DNA from: Bacillus yapensis
GTDB lineage: Bacteria > Bacillota > Bacilli > Bacillales > Cytobacillaceae
Direction of reading: 5' to 3'
Length of the DNA stretch: 64,000 bases
Assembly (NCBI RefSeq): GCF_005280205.1
Contig: NZ_SUND01000010.1
Location: 62,001 to 126,000 of the forward strand
The notes beneath the pieces are model-generated. The model did not search any database. It saw only the letters and a program-made list of their open reading frames with translations, and was not told the DNA's origin. The position numbers and the translations under genes were made by a program. Shown here piece by piece: positions 47,473 through 56,033 of this stretch. Positions within the stretch are counted from its first letter, which is position 1; each line of letters starts with the position of its first letter.

Positions 47473-48165
47473 CTAAATTAATTCATCTAATAGCTCACTC
47501 GGATCAAAGAGCATGCTCCCTTTAGAATCCACTTTGATCTTTCCATCTTTTTTCAGCTTCGTTAACGTTCTGCTTACGGTTTCGCGGGTCGTACCGATCA
47601 TATTGGCCAAATCCTTATTTGTGAACTCCCCTTTAAGCTTAACCGTTTCGTCCTCTAATTCCTGTCCATGTGTTTTCCCTAATCGAACTAAGAGTTTAAT
47701 AATTTGTTCATACGTATTGTTTAAGATTTGTGATTCTAGTCGTTCCTGAAGGTCTACGATTTTTTCGCCTAGAACTTTAAAAACTTTAATGCTAAGCTCT
47801 GGGTTTTCAATCAATACATGTTCAAACTTGGAAATAGGGACGACGACTAAGGTCGAATCCTCGATAATTTCTGCGAAAGCAGGATAGCCACCTTTTCTGA
47901 AAAAACCGACATGGGGGAACATTTCACCCTTTTTCAAAAAGTTAACAATCTGTTCCTTTCCAGAAATATCGCTCTTGTAGATTTTGATTTTTCCATTATA
48001 TATAAAATAGACATTTGCTAATGGTTCATCCTGCATGAACACATGATTGCCTTTTTTGTACTCACGCGAAATCGAAATATTGACGATCTCTGTTAATTCT
48101 TTATCTGTTAAGTCGCGGAAGAGGGTAAACTTTGCGAGTACATCCTTTATTTCCGAGTGTTTCAT
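47473..48165 (-). CDS. Crp/Fnr family transcriptional regulator
   Basis: A 230-residue regulator with an N-terminal cyclic-nucleotide-binding-like beta barrel (about 15-120), a dimer helix (EKIVDLQERLESQI) and a C-terminal winged helix-turn-helix (FTNKDLANMIGTTRETVSRTLTKLKKDGKI). It contains no cysteine at all, so it cannot bind a Cys-ligated iron-sulfur cluster like classical Fnr; it may sense a small molecule or heme, or respond through another partner. It is a plausible binder of the two Crp/Fnr-like palindromes at 60.07-60.13 kb, though other regulators elsewhere could do this. Confidence 0.9.
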   Translation of the reverse strand: MKHSEIKDVLAKFTLFRDLTDKELTEIVNISISREYKKGNHVFMQDEPLANVYFIYNGKIKIYKSDISGKEQIVNFLKKGEMFPHVGFFRKGGYPAFAEIIEDSTLVVVPISKFEHVLIENPELSIKVFKVLGEKIVDLQERLESQILNNTYEQIIKLLVRLGKTHGQELEDETVKLKGEFTNKDLANMIGTTRETVSRTLTKLKKDGKIKVDSKGSMLFDPSELLDELI

Positions 48166-48329
48166 ACGCCACCTCTTTAATCTTGGTTTCTAGCTTAATT
48201 GTATCAAATAGAGCGCATTCATACTATTTGAAACGTGGATTGTCATAGAAGCTTCATAATTATGTTGTAAATGTGAAAAAACTTCAGAAAATAATTTCCA
48301 ATAAAAAATTGTCTAAAATTCTTTTTCTG

Positions 48330-48343
48330 CGAACGTTTATTCG
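48330..48343. promoter_or_regulatory. LexA-box-like palindrome upstream of yprAB
   Basis: CGAACGTTTATTCG matches the Bacillus LexA consensus (CGAAC, four bases, GTTCG) with one mismatch in the core half-sites. It lies 40 bases before yprA, overlapping where a promoter would be (a TATTAT follows at 48345). Confidence 0.4.
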
Positions 48344-48382
48344 ATATTATAGAGTTAATACGAGTCTACCCGAGGTGAAACC

Positions 48383-50647
48383 ATGAAGGTTCGAAAAAGC
48401 CTACAGGAATTTTTAAAAGAATTAAAGCTAGAAAATAAATTTAATGAAAATATTGTTCATTGGCATACGATTGAGGAGAAGGAAGCAAAAACAGTGGAGC
48501 TTCCGTTACAAATAAATGAAAATTTAAGGCTGGCACTACAAAAGCGTGGGGTTAACGAACTGTATACGCATCAAAGATCGGCATTCGAAGCCGTACAGGA
48601 GAAAAAGAATATTGTTGCGGTTACTCCGACAGCATCTGGGAAAACCATGTGCTATAATCTGCCGGTTCTACAGGCAATTACAGAGGATGCTCAAACGAGG
48701 GCTCTTTACATTTTTCCAACAAAAGCTCTTGCACAGGATCAAAAAAGTGAAATTAATGAGCTTATTCAAGAAGCAGATTTAATGATTAATAGCTATACAT
48801 ATGATGGAGATACACAGGCCTCGATTCGCGAAAAGGTTCGGAAGGCTGGTCATATTGTCATAACGAATCCTGACATGCTGCATTCAGCGATTCTTCCTCA
48901 TCATACAAAATGGGTATCATTATTTGAAAATCTGAAATATGTCGTGATCGACGAGCTTCATATTTATCGAGGCGTATTTGGAAGTCATGTCGCCAATGTC
49001 ATTCGCAGATTACAACGAATCTGTCGTTTTTATGGAAGTGACCCGATTTTTATCTGTACGTCTGCGACCATTGCGAATCCCTTAGAGCTTGCAGAAAATT
49101 TAACGGGTACAAAAATGGAGCTCATTGATAATAATGGAGCACCGAGTGGAAGAAAGCATTTTCTTTTCTATAACCCACCGATCGTCAATAAACCATTAAA
49201 TATTCGTAGAAGTGCAACGCTTGAGGTGCGAAAACTAGCTGGTGAATTGCTGAAGAATCGAATTCAGACGATCGTGTTTGCTAGAAGTCGTGTCCGTGTG
49301 GAAATTCTCTTAACCTATCTACAAGAGTTAGTGAAAAATCAGCTTGGTCCAAAGGCGATCAGAGGGTATCGGGGCGGATATTTACCGACAGAAAGAAGAG
49401 CGATTGAAAAAGGGCTTCGAAATGGGGATATATATGGGGTTGTTAGTACGAATGCTTTAGAATTAGGCGTCGATATTGGACAGCTCCAAGTCTGCATTAT
49501 GACTGGTTATCCTGGCTCAATTGCAAGCTCTTGGCAACAGGCGGGACGAGCTGGAAGAAGACATAGTGAAGCACTTGTGATCATGGTCGCAAGTTCAAGT
49601 CCTCTTGACCAATATATTATTGAACATCCGGATTATTTTTTCACGAGAAGTCCTGAAACTGCCAGAATCAATCCGGATAACTTGATTATCTTAATCGATC
49701 ATATCAAGTGTGCGGCATATGAGCTTCCGTTTAAAAAAGGAGAGCAATTCGGCGCCTTTGAAACAGAGGAAGTGTTAGAGTATTTGGTGGAGGAAAGAGT
49801 CCTTTATCAAAATGGCGACAAATGGTATTGGATGAATGATTCATTCCCAGCTCATAACATTAGTCTTCGCTCTGCATCGCAAGAGAATATTGTTATCATT
49901 GATCAATCAAATGTAGCGAACGTGAAGGTGATTGGTGAAATGGACCGCTTTTCTGCGATGACTCTTTTGCATGAAGAAGCTATTTATCTACATCAGGGCA
50001 CCCAATTTCAGGTTGAAAAACTAGATTGGGAGGAAAAGAAGGCGTTTGTTCGAGAAGTAGATGTCGACTACTTTACGGACGCCAATCTTGCCGTAGAATT
50101 AAAAGTACTAGAAATAGATAAAAAACGTAGTATCGACCATATGGAAGTTGGCTATGGAGATGTAAGTATATTAGCAAAAGCTACGCTCTTCAAAAAGATC
50201 AAATTTGATACACATGAGAATATCGGTTCAGGTCCTATTAGTCTCCCAGAAGAAGAACTTCATACGAGTTCTGCGTGGATTTCAGTACAAGGAGATTTGA
50301 CTGAACTGACAGAGGCACGAATGGAACAAGGTTTAATCGGTGCAGCTCACGCATTACGTTTTATTGCACCAATTTTTGTGATGAGTGATCCACAGGATAT
50401 CCATGTGGTACCTCAGGTAAAGGCAGTTCACAATGAAAAGCCTACGATCTTTTTCTATGATCGTTACCCAGGTGGAATTGGTCTGAGTGAGAAGATTTAT
50501 GATGGGATGGAAACTGTCATCAAGGAAGCACGAGCGATGATTCAACGTTGTCAATGCGAGAGTGGCTGTCCTTCATGTACTGGTACGGATACAACAAGTG
50601 AATTCGCGAAACAAGATGCCTTAAAAATATTGAATAAATTTCTGTAG
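48383..50647 (+). CDS. yprA: DEAD/DEAH-box helicase MrfA (YprA)
   Basis: Superfamily 2 helicase with a DUF1998 C-terminal domain. Walker A is TPTASGKT at residues 81-88, the Walker B box is DELH at 190-193, and a C-terminal four-cysteine zinc motif QRCQCESGCPSC lies near residue 720. In B. subtilis YprA is MrfA, working with the nuclease MrfB in a UvrABC-independent excision pathway for mitomycin C damage. Length 754 fits. yprB follows after about 20 bases. A LexA-like palindrome precedes the gene. Confidence 0.95.
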   Translation: MKVRKSLQEFLKELKLENKFNENIVHWHTIEEKEAKTVELPLQINENLRLALQKRGVNELYTHQRSAFEAVQEKKNIVAVTPTASGKTMCYNLPVLQAITEDAQTRALYIFPTKALAQDQKSEINELIQEADLMINSYTYDGDTQASIREKVRKAGHIVITNPDMLHSAILPHHTKWVSLFENLKYVVIDELHIYRGVFGSHVANVIRRLQRICRFYGSDPIFICTSATIANPLELAENLTGTKMELIDNNGAPSGRKHFLFYNPPIVNKPLNIRRSATLEVRKLAGELLKNRIQTIVFARSRVRVEILLTYLQELVKNQLGPKAIRGYRGGYLPTERRAIEKGLRNGDIYGVVSTNALELGVDIGQLQVCIMTGYPGSIASSWQQAGRAGRRHSEALVIMVASSSPLDQYIIEHPDYFFTRSPETARINPDNLIILIDHIKCAAYELPFKKGEQFGAFETEEVLEYLVEERVLYQNGDKWYWMNDSFPAHNISLRSASQENIVIIDQSNVANVKVIGEMDRFSAMTLLHEEAIYLHQGTQFQVEKLDWEEKKAFVREVDVDYFTDANLAVELKVLEIDKKRSIDHMEVGYGDVSILAKATLFKKIKFDTHENIGSGPISLPEEELHTSSAWISVQGDLTELTEARMEQGLIGAAHALRFIAPIFVMSDPQDIHVVPQVKAVHNEKPTIFFYDRYPGGIGLSEKIYDGMETVIKEARAMIQRCQCESGCPSCTGTDTTSEFAKQDALKILNKFL

Positions 50648-50666
50648 TATTTAGGAAGTGAAGTAA

Positions 50667-51917
50667 ATGTCCTTTCGGAAAAAATTGAATCGCTTGAAGC
50701 CTCATTTATCCGCTGAACAAGAAGTAAAGGTAGAAGATACAAAGAATCTTAACGAGATACCATTCCTAGAACAGTGGGAAGCAGAAGGAGTAAGCCCATA
50801 TTATTACGATAACCATTATTGTTTTGTGAGGGAAAAAGTATTTCCTATAGACCAGCAGTATGGGAATTATACGTTTTCGCAGTTTCTTCACGCAGTTCAG
50901 GCTTGGAATAACAGTAGCTTTCAACATCCGTTATCATCAAATGGATTTGAGGCAGGGCAATTATTTTTCTTCGATACAGAAACAACCGGCTTAGGCGGAG
51001 GAGTTGGAAACACGATTTTCCTACTTGGGTATGCATCATTTCAAGAAGACAAAGTGGTTTTAAGACAACATTTTCTGCCTAATCCGAGTGGAGAAGTTCC
51101 ACTCTATCAAAGCTTTTTGGAAAATATCGACTACACGACACTTGTGACCTACAACGGCAAAGCCTTTGACTGGCCACAGGTGAAGACAAGACACACCTTA
51201 ATTCGAGAGCATGTACCGAAATTGCCTTCTTTTGGTCATTTTGATTTGTTTCATGGAGCAAGGCGCTTATGGAAACATAAATTAGAACGACTTAAGCTAT
51301 CGATTGTGGAAAAAGAAGTTTTAGGGGTCGAGCGAGTTGAGGATGTCCCAGGCTTTTTAGCACCGATGATCTATTTTGATTTTGTGGAAAGCGGAAAACC
51401 GGATGGGATGCTCGGAATCTTAAAGCATAATGAAATGGATATATTGTCTTTGATTACGTTATATACACATTTAACTTTCCAACTGTTAAATATTGATGCG
51501 AAAAGAACGATTACCGAAAGCTATGAGGTAGGGCGCTGGTATGCGGCACTTGGAGATACTCGTGCGGCTACAGAGACGCTAACTCTAGCAGCCATTGGGG
51601 ATGAAAAGGATTCCGTGAAGGCTAAGCTTGCGCTCTCCTATGAACGAAAAAAGCAAAAGGAATGGGAAAAAGCGATCCTTCTCTGGAAAGAATTAGCTGA
51701 AGTTAGCAACAAGAATATCGCCATTGAATCCTGTGTCGAACTGGCTAAATATTATGAACATCGAGAGAAAAATATCGAGGACGCAATGGCCTATTGCAAG
51801 AAGGCGATGTCGATCTTACAAGAGAAAATGAAAATTTGGAGAACCGAGAAACAACCACAGTTGGAGGAGCTTGAAAAAAGGCTGGAACGCTTAAAAAGAA
51901 AATTAAATAAATCATGA
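50667..51917 (+). CDS. yprB: Exonuclease MrfB (YprB)
   Basis: A 416-residue nuclease with an RNase H-like DEDD domain: FFDTETTGLGG supplies Asp103 and Glu105, YNGKAFDWPQVKTR the second acidic motif, and HNEMDILSLITLY the last. A C-terminal helical TPR-like part (about 280-400, with DEKDSVKAKLALSYERKKQKEWEKAI) ends the protein. In B. subtilis it is MrfB, the partner of MrfA in mitomycin C repair. A ggaagtg site precedes the ATG, and the gene is co-transcribed with yprA. Confidence 0.94.
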   Translation: MSFRKKLNRLKPHLSAEQEVKVEDTKNLNEIPFLEQWEAEGVSPYYYDNHYCFVREKVFPIDQQYGNYTFSQFLHAVQAWNNSSFQHPLSSNGFEAGQLFFFDTETTGLGGGVGNTIFLLGYASFQEDKVVLRQHFLPNPSGEVPLYQSFLENIDYTTLVTYNGKAFDWPQVKTRHTLIREHVPKLPSFGHFDLFHGARRLWKHKLERLKLSIVEKEVLGVERVEDVPGFLAPMIYFDFVESGKPDGMLGILKHNEMDILSLITLYTHLTFQLLNIDAKRTITESYEVGRWYAALGDTRAATETLTLAAIGDEKDSVKAKLALSYERKKQKEWEKAILLWKELAEVSNKNIAIESCVELAKYYEHREKNIEDAMAYCKKAMSILQEKMKIWRTEKQPQLEELEKRLERLKRKLNKS

Positions 51918-51987
51918 AAAAACCACTAATTTCCTAGTTGTCTATTCGTATGAACACAGGTAAAATATTGATTTGTATGGAATTATA

Positions 51988-52104
51988 ATGAAGGAGCGCG
52001 TGGTTTCATTGCAAAAGGCAATTTTATTTTTATTTTTTCTTGTCATTTGTTTAACTGCTATTGTTTTTATGAACTTAAAAACGAATCTTTATTCTTTTTT
52101 ATAA
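51988..52104 (+). CDS. Possible small single-span membrane protein
   Basis: A frame of up to 38 residues from ATG 51988 (shorter if GTG 52000 or TTG 52009 is used) encodes a basic N terminus, then a very hydrophobic stretch (ILFLFFLVICLTAIVFM) and a short polar tail. An aaggagcg site lies inside the longest form, so the start is more likely the GTG or TTG. No family recognised. It lies alone between yprB and cotD. Confidence 0.4.
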   Translation: MKERVVSLQKAILFLFFLVICLTAIVFMNLKTNLYSFL

Positions 52105-52156
52105 GGACTTTTCGTCTAGTAAGTTCTTTCGCTTAAAAATAGGTATTTTGATTAGT

Positions 52157-52184
52157 ACAAGATCTAATCCTTTATCATAGGCTG
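52157..52184 (+). promoter_or_regulatory. Candidate sigma-K promoter of cotD
   Basis: AC at 52157-52158 and CATAGGCTG at 52176-52184 are 17 bases apart, one base off the sigma-K pattern CATANNNTA. It lies 38 bases before cotD, which is sigma-K dependent in B. subtilis. Confidence 0.45.
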
Positions 52185-52221
52185 TTAATGTAAGTAATAT
52201 CACTATGAAAGGAGCAGATTT

Positions 52222-52635
52222 ATGAAACATCATTGTTGCAAACCACATGTTTCTAATGTTTTGCCTGCTGTTGTTCATCCTACTAAACAATGTGTGAACC
52301 AAACATTTACGAATAATATAGTTCCTCACATTCACCCAACACATACAACAACAGTGAACCATGTGAACTATCAGCATCAGCACTTCTTCCCACAAACAAA
52401 TTCTACTGAGACAGTAGTAACAAACCAAAACTTTGTAGCTGCCCCAACTGCAGCTGCCCCTGCTACATTCGGTGGTGGCGGATTCCCTGCTGCTGGAGGC
52501 TTTGGTGGAGCCGCAGCCCCAGGAGCATTCGGAGGCTTTGGAGGAGGAGCAGCACCAGGCGGATTCGGTGGTGGCGTAGCTCCAGGATCTATGGGCGGAG
52601 GAATGCCATTCGGCCGCAAACCATTTGGAAGATAG
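52222..52635 (+). CDS. cotD: Spore coat protein D-like protein with Gly/Ala/Pro tail
   Basis: The first 70 residues fit the CotD inner spore coat family: Cys/His-rich KHHCCKPH, VVHPTKQC, then NNIVPHIHPTHTTTVNHVNYQHQHFFP, the best conserved block. The last 60 residues form a low-complexity tail of Gly, Ala, Pro and Phe (GGFGG, AAAPG units), which the short B. subtilis CotD lacks. Length is 137. An aaaggagc site and a sigma-K-like promoter precede it. Location between yprB and ypsA matches cotD. A terminator follows. Confidence 0.92.
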   Translation: MKHHCCKPHVSNVLPAVVHPTKQCVNQTFTNNIVPHIHPTHTTTVNHVNYQHQHFFPQTNSTETVVTNQNFVAAPTAAAPATFGGGGFPAAGGFGGAAAPGAFGGFGGGAAPGGFGGGVAPGSMGGGMPFGRKPFGR

Positions 52636-52645
52636 TAGTTAACAG

Positions 52646-52672
52646 CAAGGGCTCATAAAAGCCCTTGTTTTT
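52646..52672 (+). terminator. Rho-independent terminator of cotD
   Basis: Perfect eight-pair stem (caagggct / agcccttg) with six-base loop and five T. Confidence 0.9.
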
Positions 52673-52698
52673 ACATACGAATTAAGGAGATTGTTGCT

Positions 52699-53262
52699 TT
52701 GTCAAAGGTTGCTATTGTATCTGGTTATAAACCCCATGAATTAGGAATATTTAAGCCAAATGATCCCGGTGTACACTACATTAAGGCTGCAATAAAAAAG
52801 CAGCTTTTGTCATTAGTGGATGATGGACTGGAATGGGTCATCATTAGCGGACAATTAGGGACTGAGCTTTGGGCGGCTGAGGTCGTATTTGATTTGCAGG
52901 AAAATGGCTATGAGTATTTGCAACTTGCGGTTATTACGCCTTTCTTGAATCAAGAGGAGAACTGGAAGGATGAGAAAAAGGAATGGTATGAGTCCATTTT
53001 AATGCAGGCAGATTATGTGGATTCTATAACGAAGAAGCCCTATGAAAATCCAATGCAGTTCCGCTTGAAAAATCAATTTTTAGTAGAAAAAAGTGATGCA
53101 CTAATTCTTTTATACGATTCCGAACGAGATGGAAGTCCTAAGTTTTTGTATGAAACAGCAAAAAACTATCAGCAAAAAACAGATTACAAAATCTATTTGA
53201 TCGATTTTTATGACCTGCAAGCAATAGTGGAAGAAGAACAAATGAACAGCACGGAATATTAG
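52699..53262 (+). CDS. ypsA: SLOG-fold protein YpsA (DUF1273)
   Basis: YpsA is a 187-residue Rossmann-like protein of the DUF1273/SLOG group, thought to bind a nucleotide-derived ligand; in B. subtilis it affects cell division together with GpsB, its neighbour here. The segment [22 protein letters not shown] carries the glycine-rich ligand loop, and [24 protein letters not shown] the second. TTG start behind aaggagattg. gpsB lies about 80 bases downstream. Confidence 0.93.
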   Translation: MSKVAIVSGYKPHELGIFKPNDPGVHYIKAAIKKQLLSLVDDGLEWVIISGQLGTELWAAEVVFDLQENGYEYLQLAVITPFLNQEENWKDEKKEWYESILMQADYVDSITKKPYENPMQFRLKNQFLVEKSDALILLYDSERDGSPKFLYETAKNYQQKTDYKIYLIDFYDLQAIVEEEQMNSTEY

Positions 53263-53340
53263 CTGTTCAAAAGAAAAATTGACAAAGTTGCATATTTTTG
53301 AAAAAATAATGATAACGATTGGCGTTTAGAGGTGATTATA

Positions 53341-53652
53341 ATGAATTCAGATAAAATTAGATTAACTGCTAAAGATATTTTGGAAAAAGAGTTTAAAACG
53401 GCGGTACGCGGATATAAGCCTGAGGATGTAGATAAGTTTCTTGATATCATCATTAAGGATTATGAAACGATGCAGGTTGAAATTGAAGAGCTACAGCAAG
53501 AAAACGCAAGATTAAAGAGACTTGCTGAAGAATCTTCAAAGCGTCCAGCTCCAGCAGCGCAATCAGCTGCAGCGGGTACAACGAATTTTGATATTTTAAA
53601 AAGATTATCAAATTTGGAGAAACATGTTTTTGGAAGTAAGCTTTACGAGTAA
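53341..53652 (+). CDS. gpsB: Cell division regulator GpsB
   Basis: GpsB is a DivIVA-like coiled-coil adaptor that shuttles PBP1 between septum and side wall. The 103-residue protein has the N-terminal membrane-associated lipid-binding domain ([35 protein letters not shown]), a coiled coil, a low-complexity Pro/Ala/Ser linker and the C-terminal trimerisation motif [24 protein letters not shown] 53341 gives the family start; the frame starts three codons earlier within the ribosome site. The partner PBP1 (ponA) is also in this window. Confidence 0.97.
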   Translation: MNSDKIRLTAKDILEKEFKTAVRGYKPEDVDKFLDIIIKDYETMQVEIEELQQENARLKRLAEESSKRPAPAAQSAAAGTTNFDILKRLSNLEKHVFGSKLYE

Positions 53653-53714
53653 AAATCATTAACTTTTATTACCATTGCTATTCCGAACATGAATACCTAT
53701 AATAGAAATTGTCC

Positions 53715-54122
53715 GTTTGTTAATAACGTTCGGGTAATCGCTGCAATGCAAATTGTAGAGGAAAGTCCATGCTCGCACAAGCTGCGATGCTTGTAGTGTT
53801 CGTGCCTAGCGAAGTCATAAGCTAGGGCAGCTTGTCATGAGCTGACGGCAGGGAAAATGCCTAAGTCTTTTTAAGATATGGCATGAATACTTTGAAAGTG
53901 CCACAGTGACGTAGCCTGTTCAGAAATGAACAGGGTGGAACGAGGTAAACCCCACGAGCGAGAAACCCAAATTATGGTAGGGGCACTTTCTCACTTGGAA
54001 CTGAACAAGGAGAAGGACAGATTGTTTCAATCTGTAGATAGATGATTACCACCGGAGTACAAGACGTAAGTCGTTTGCAGTACGATGGTACAAAACATGG
54101 CTTACAGAACGTTATTAATGGA
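53715..54122 (+). ncRNA. rnpB: RNase P RNA, Bacillus type (class B)
   Basis: The catalytic RNA of RNase P, which trims tRNA 5' ends. Universally conserved segments are present in order: gaggaaagtccatgctcgcac near 53758, agtgttcgtgcctagcgaag near 53796, gaaagtgccacagtgac near 53893, gggtggaacgaggtaaacccc near 53932, gagcgagaaacccaaat near 53956, and gtacaaaacatggcttacagaac near 54088. The ends pair (ttaataacgttc at 53720-53731 with gaacgttattaa at 54108-54119). Exact ends are estimated. It lies between gpsB and ypsC as in B. subtilis and has its own terminator. Confidence 0.97.
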
Positions 54123-54137
54123 ATATGATAAAAAAGT

Positions 54138-54165
54138 TCAGCTCTCCATTTGGGGAGCTTTTCTT
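54138..54165 (+). terminator. Terminator after rnpB
   Basis: Eight-pair stem with a G-T pair (agctctcc / ggggagct), four-base loop and a short T-run. Confidence 0.75.
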
Positions 54166-54558
54166 ATGAGTTATAAATATTGAAATACCTCACCAAAATC
54201 CCTTATGGATTTTAGAAAAACGGGGCTTATTACACGTACTGATAAATCTAAGGCACTCTAAATTACGGAGAATCTTGCCGCAAAGGTATGAGCTTATATG
54301 ATTAGGTGTTATAATTACTGATGCACAAACTAAATTGCACTCAGTAAGTCCGTTTTTATTGTTTTGGGATAACGTAAGGCCAAAAATTCTCAAGGGAATT
54401 TAAATAATATACATAGCTGTGATTAATTTAAGAAAAAACTTTTTAAAAAAAGATAAATGTGACCTTAATAAAGGGTACGATATTACAAGACCAGTTCCAT
54501 ATGGTGAATATTTTTTCTGGATATGGGATGAAGAATTTTTAAAATTAAGGGTGAAGAA
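54166..54558. other. Intergenic region between rnpB and ypsC with hairpin and a coding-like fragment
   Basis: About 390 AT-rich bases. A strong hairpin (54315-54347) lies in the middle. From 54419 a 52-codon frame (possible GTG start, stop at 54577, overlapping the ypsC start) reads like a protein end, with the segment GYDITRPVPYGEYFFWIWD, but lacks a ribosome site. It may be a gene remnant. A 67-codon minus frame (54190-54393) has no support. Confidence 0.45.
54315..54347. repeat. Hairpin downstream of rnpB
   Basis: Arms ttactgatgca and tgcactcagtaa pair over 11 positions with one bulged C and a ten-base loop, followed by gtccgttttta. A terminator role for some lost or small transcript is possible. 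Confidence 0.5.
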
Positions 54559-55701
54559 ATGTCTAAATATCAACTAATAGCTACTTCAGCAATGGGATTA
54601 GAAGCGATTGTAGCAAAGGAAGTAAAAGATTTAGGGTATGAGTGTGAAGTGGAAAATGGAAGAATCAATTTCCGTGGAGACGAATTAGCGATTGTTCGAA
54701 GCAATCTTTGGCTAAGAACAGCTGATCGAATCAAGCTTAAGGTGGGAGAGTTTAAGGCTACTACCTTTGATGAGTTATTTGAGAAAACGAAAGCCTTGCC
54801 GTGGGAACAATTTTTACCGGAAAATGCTGAGTTTCCTGTATCGGGAAAATCAGTAAAATCAAAGCTTTTCAGTGTGTCCGATTGTCAGGCAATTGTTAAG
54901 AAAGCGATTGTTGAAAGGTTAAGAAATCAATATAAAAAAACAGGCTGGTTTGATGAAAATGGACCACTTTTCAAAATTGAAGTGTCCCTTTTGAAAGACG
55001 TAGCTCTATTAACGATCGACTGTAGTGGAGCAGGGTTGCATCGTCGGGGATATCGAGCGGGTCAAGGGGAAGCGCCGATTAAAGAAACATTGGCAGCAGC
55101 ACTTGTGCAATTAACCAATTGGACACCTGAGCGACCATTTGTTGATCCTTTTTGCGGTTCAGGAACAATTCCAATTGAAGCGGCATTAATTGGTCAAAAT
55201 ATTGCTCCAGGTTTTAATCGCGAGTTTGTGTCTGAGGCTTGGGATTGGATTTCTGATAAGCTTTGGGATGAAGGGCGAACTGAAGCAGAGGATCTGGCTA
55301 AGTATGATCAACCTTTAGACATTACGGGATCTGATGTCGACCACAGAATGGTGAAAATCGCAGGTGAGAATGCATTTGAAGCAGGCTTAGGAGATTTGGT
55401 GACTTTCAAGCAAATGCAAGTAAAAGACTTCACAACGACAAAGGATTATGGTGTCATTGTCGGCAATCCACCTTATGGAGAGCGTCTAGGCGATAAGAAT
55501 GAGGTGGAAAAAATGTATCGTGACATGGGCCAAGCATTTGCTCCATATGATACTTGGTCTGTCTATATGTTGACTTCAAATGAAAATTTTGAAGCTTGCT
55601 ATGGAAAACCAGCGACGAAGAAAAGAAAGCTCTTTAATGGTTTTATAAGAACAGATTACTACCAATATTGGGGAAAGAGACCACCGCGTAATCAGGTATA
55701 A
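54559..55701 (+). CDS. ypsC: THUMP-domain 23S rRNA methyltransferase-like protein YpsC
   Basis: YpsC is related to the N2-guanine methyltransferase half of RlmL. The 380-residue protein has an N-terminal ferredoxin-like/THUMP RNA-binding part (about 1-160) and a C-terminal SAM-binding domain with FVDPFCGSGTIPIEAALI and the catalytic NPPYGERLGD motif. The expected substrate is 23S rRNA, by family; it was not deduced further. The start follows aagggtgaag. Position after rnpB is conserved. Confidence 0.93.
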   Translation: MSKYQLIATSAMGLEAIVAKEVKDLGYECEVENGRINFRGDELAIVRSNLWLRTADRIKLKVGEFKATTFDELFEKTKALPWEQFLPENAEFPVSGKSVKSKLFSVSDCQAIVKKAIVERLRNQYKKTGWFDENGPLFKIEVSLLKDVALLTIDCSGAGLHRRGYRAGQGEAPIKETLAAALVQLTNWTPERPFVDPFCGSGTIPIEAALIGQNIAPGFNREFVSEAWDWISDKLWDEGRTEAEDLAKYDQPLDITGSDVDHRMVKIAGENAFEAGLGDLVTFKQMQVKDFTTTKDYGVIVGNPPYGERLGDKNEVEKMYRDMGQAFAPYDTWSVYMLTSNENFEACYGKPATKKRKLFNGFIRTDYYQYWGKRPPRNQV

Positions 55702-55758
55702 AATGGGTTAAAATTGAATAGAATACTATTGTCATTAATATGATTTGGAGGCATGACA

Positions 55759-55932
55759 ATGAGATATTCTTTAATTGATTTTAATTCGATTGAACGGGCC
55801 ATTACATATTCGCTCGAGGCTCTTCAACATGAAGGTGAAGATCTGAATGATCCAGCGTTGGAAAAGCTCACGAGTGCGCAAGAAGAATTGAAGCGGGCTT
55901 TGTCTTATTCAATGTCCCATATTAATGGTTAA
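55759..55932 (+). CDS. Small 57-residue protein between ypsC and ypvA
   Basis: A short frame behind a clear ggagg site (55747-55751, seven bases from ATG 55759; an earlier ATG at 55753 is too close). It encodes a soluble, mostly helical peptide beginning MRYSLIDFNSIERAITYSLEAL and ending in LSYSMSHING. Codon use and amphipathic character look like a real gene. No family recognised with confidence. A terminator follows, so it is a separate unit or the end of the ypsC transcript. Confidence 0.7.
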   Translation: MRYSLIDFNSIERAITYSLEALQHEGEDLNDPALEKLTSAQEELKRALSYSMSHING

Positions 55933-55974
55933 TTTCTTTATATGACTTTTTTAGAATAAACATATATAATCAAG

Positions 55975-56010
55975 AGGCTGACTCTTCAAGATTTAGAGCC
56001 AGTCTTTTTC
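55975..56010 (+). terminator. Terminator before ypvA
   Basis: An 11-position stem (aggctgactct / agagccagtct) with one G-T pair and one mismatch, nine-base loop and five T. Confidence 0.75.
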
Positions 56011-56033
56011 ATTTTGATATGTGGAGGATTTTC

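Noticed and set aside
52377-52619. Proline-rich minus frame opposite cotD
   Set aside because: It is the reverse complement of the Gly/Ala repeats of CotD.
54190-54393. 67-codon minus frame after rnpB
   Set aside because: No ribosome site, spans the hairpin, and has no protein-like pattern.
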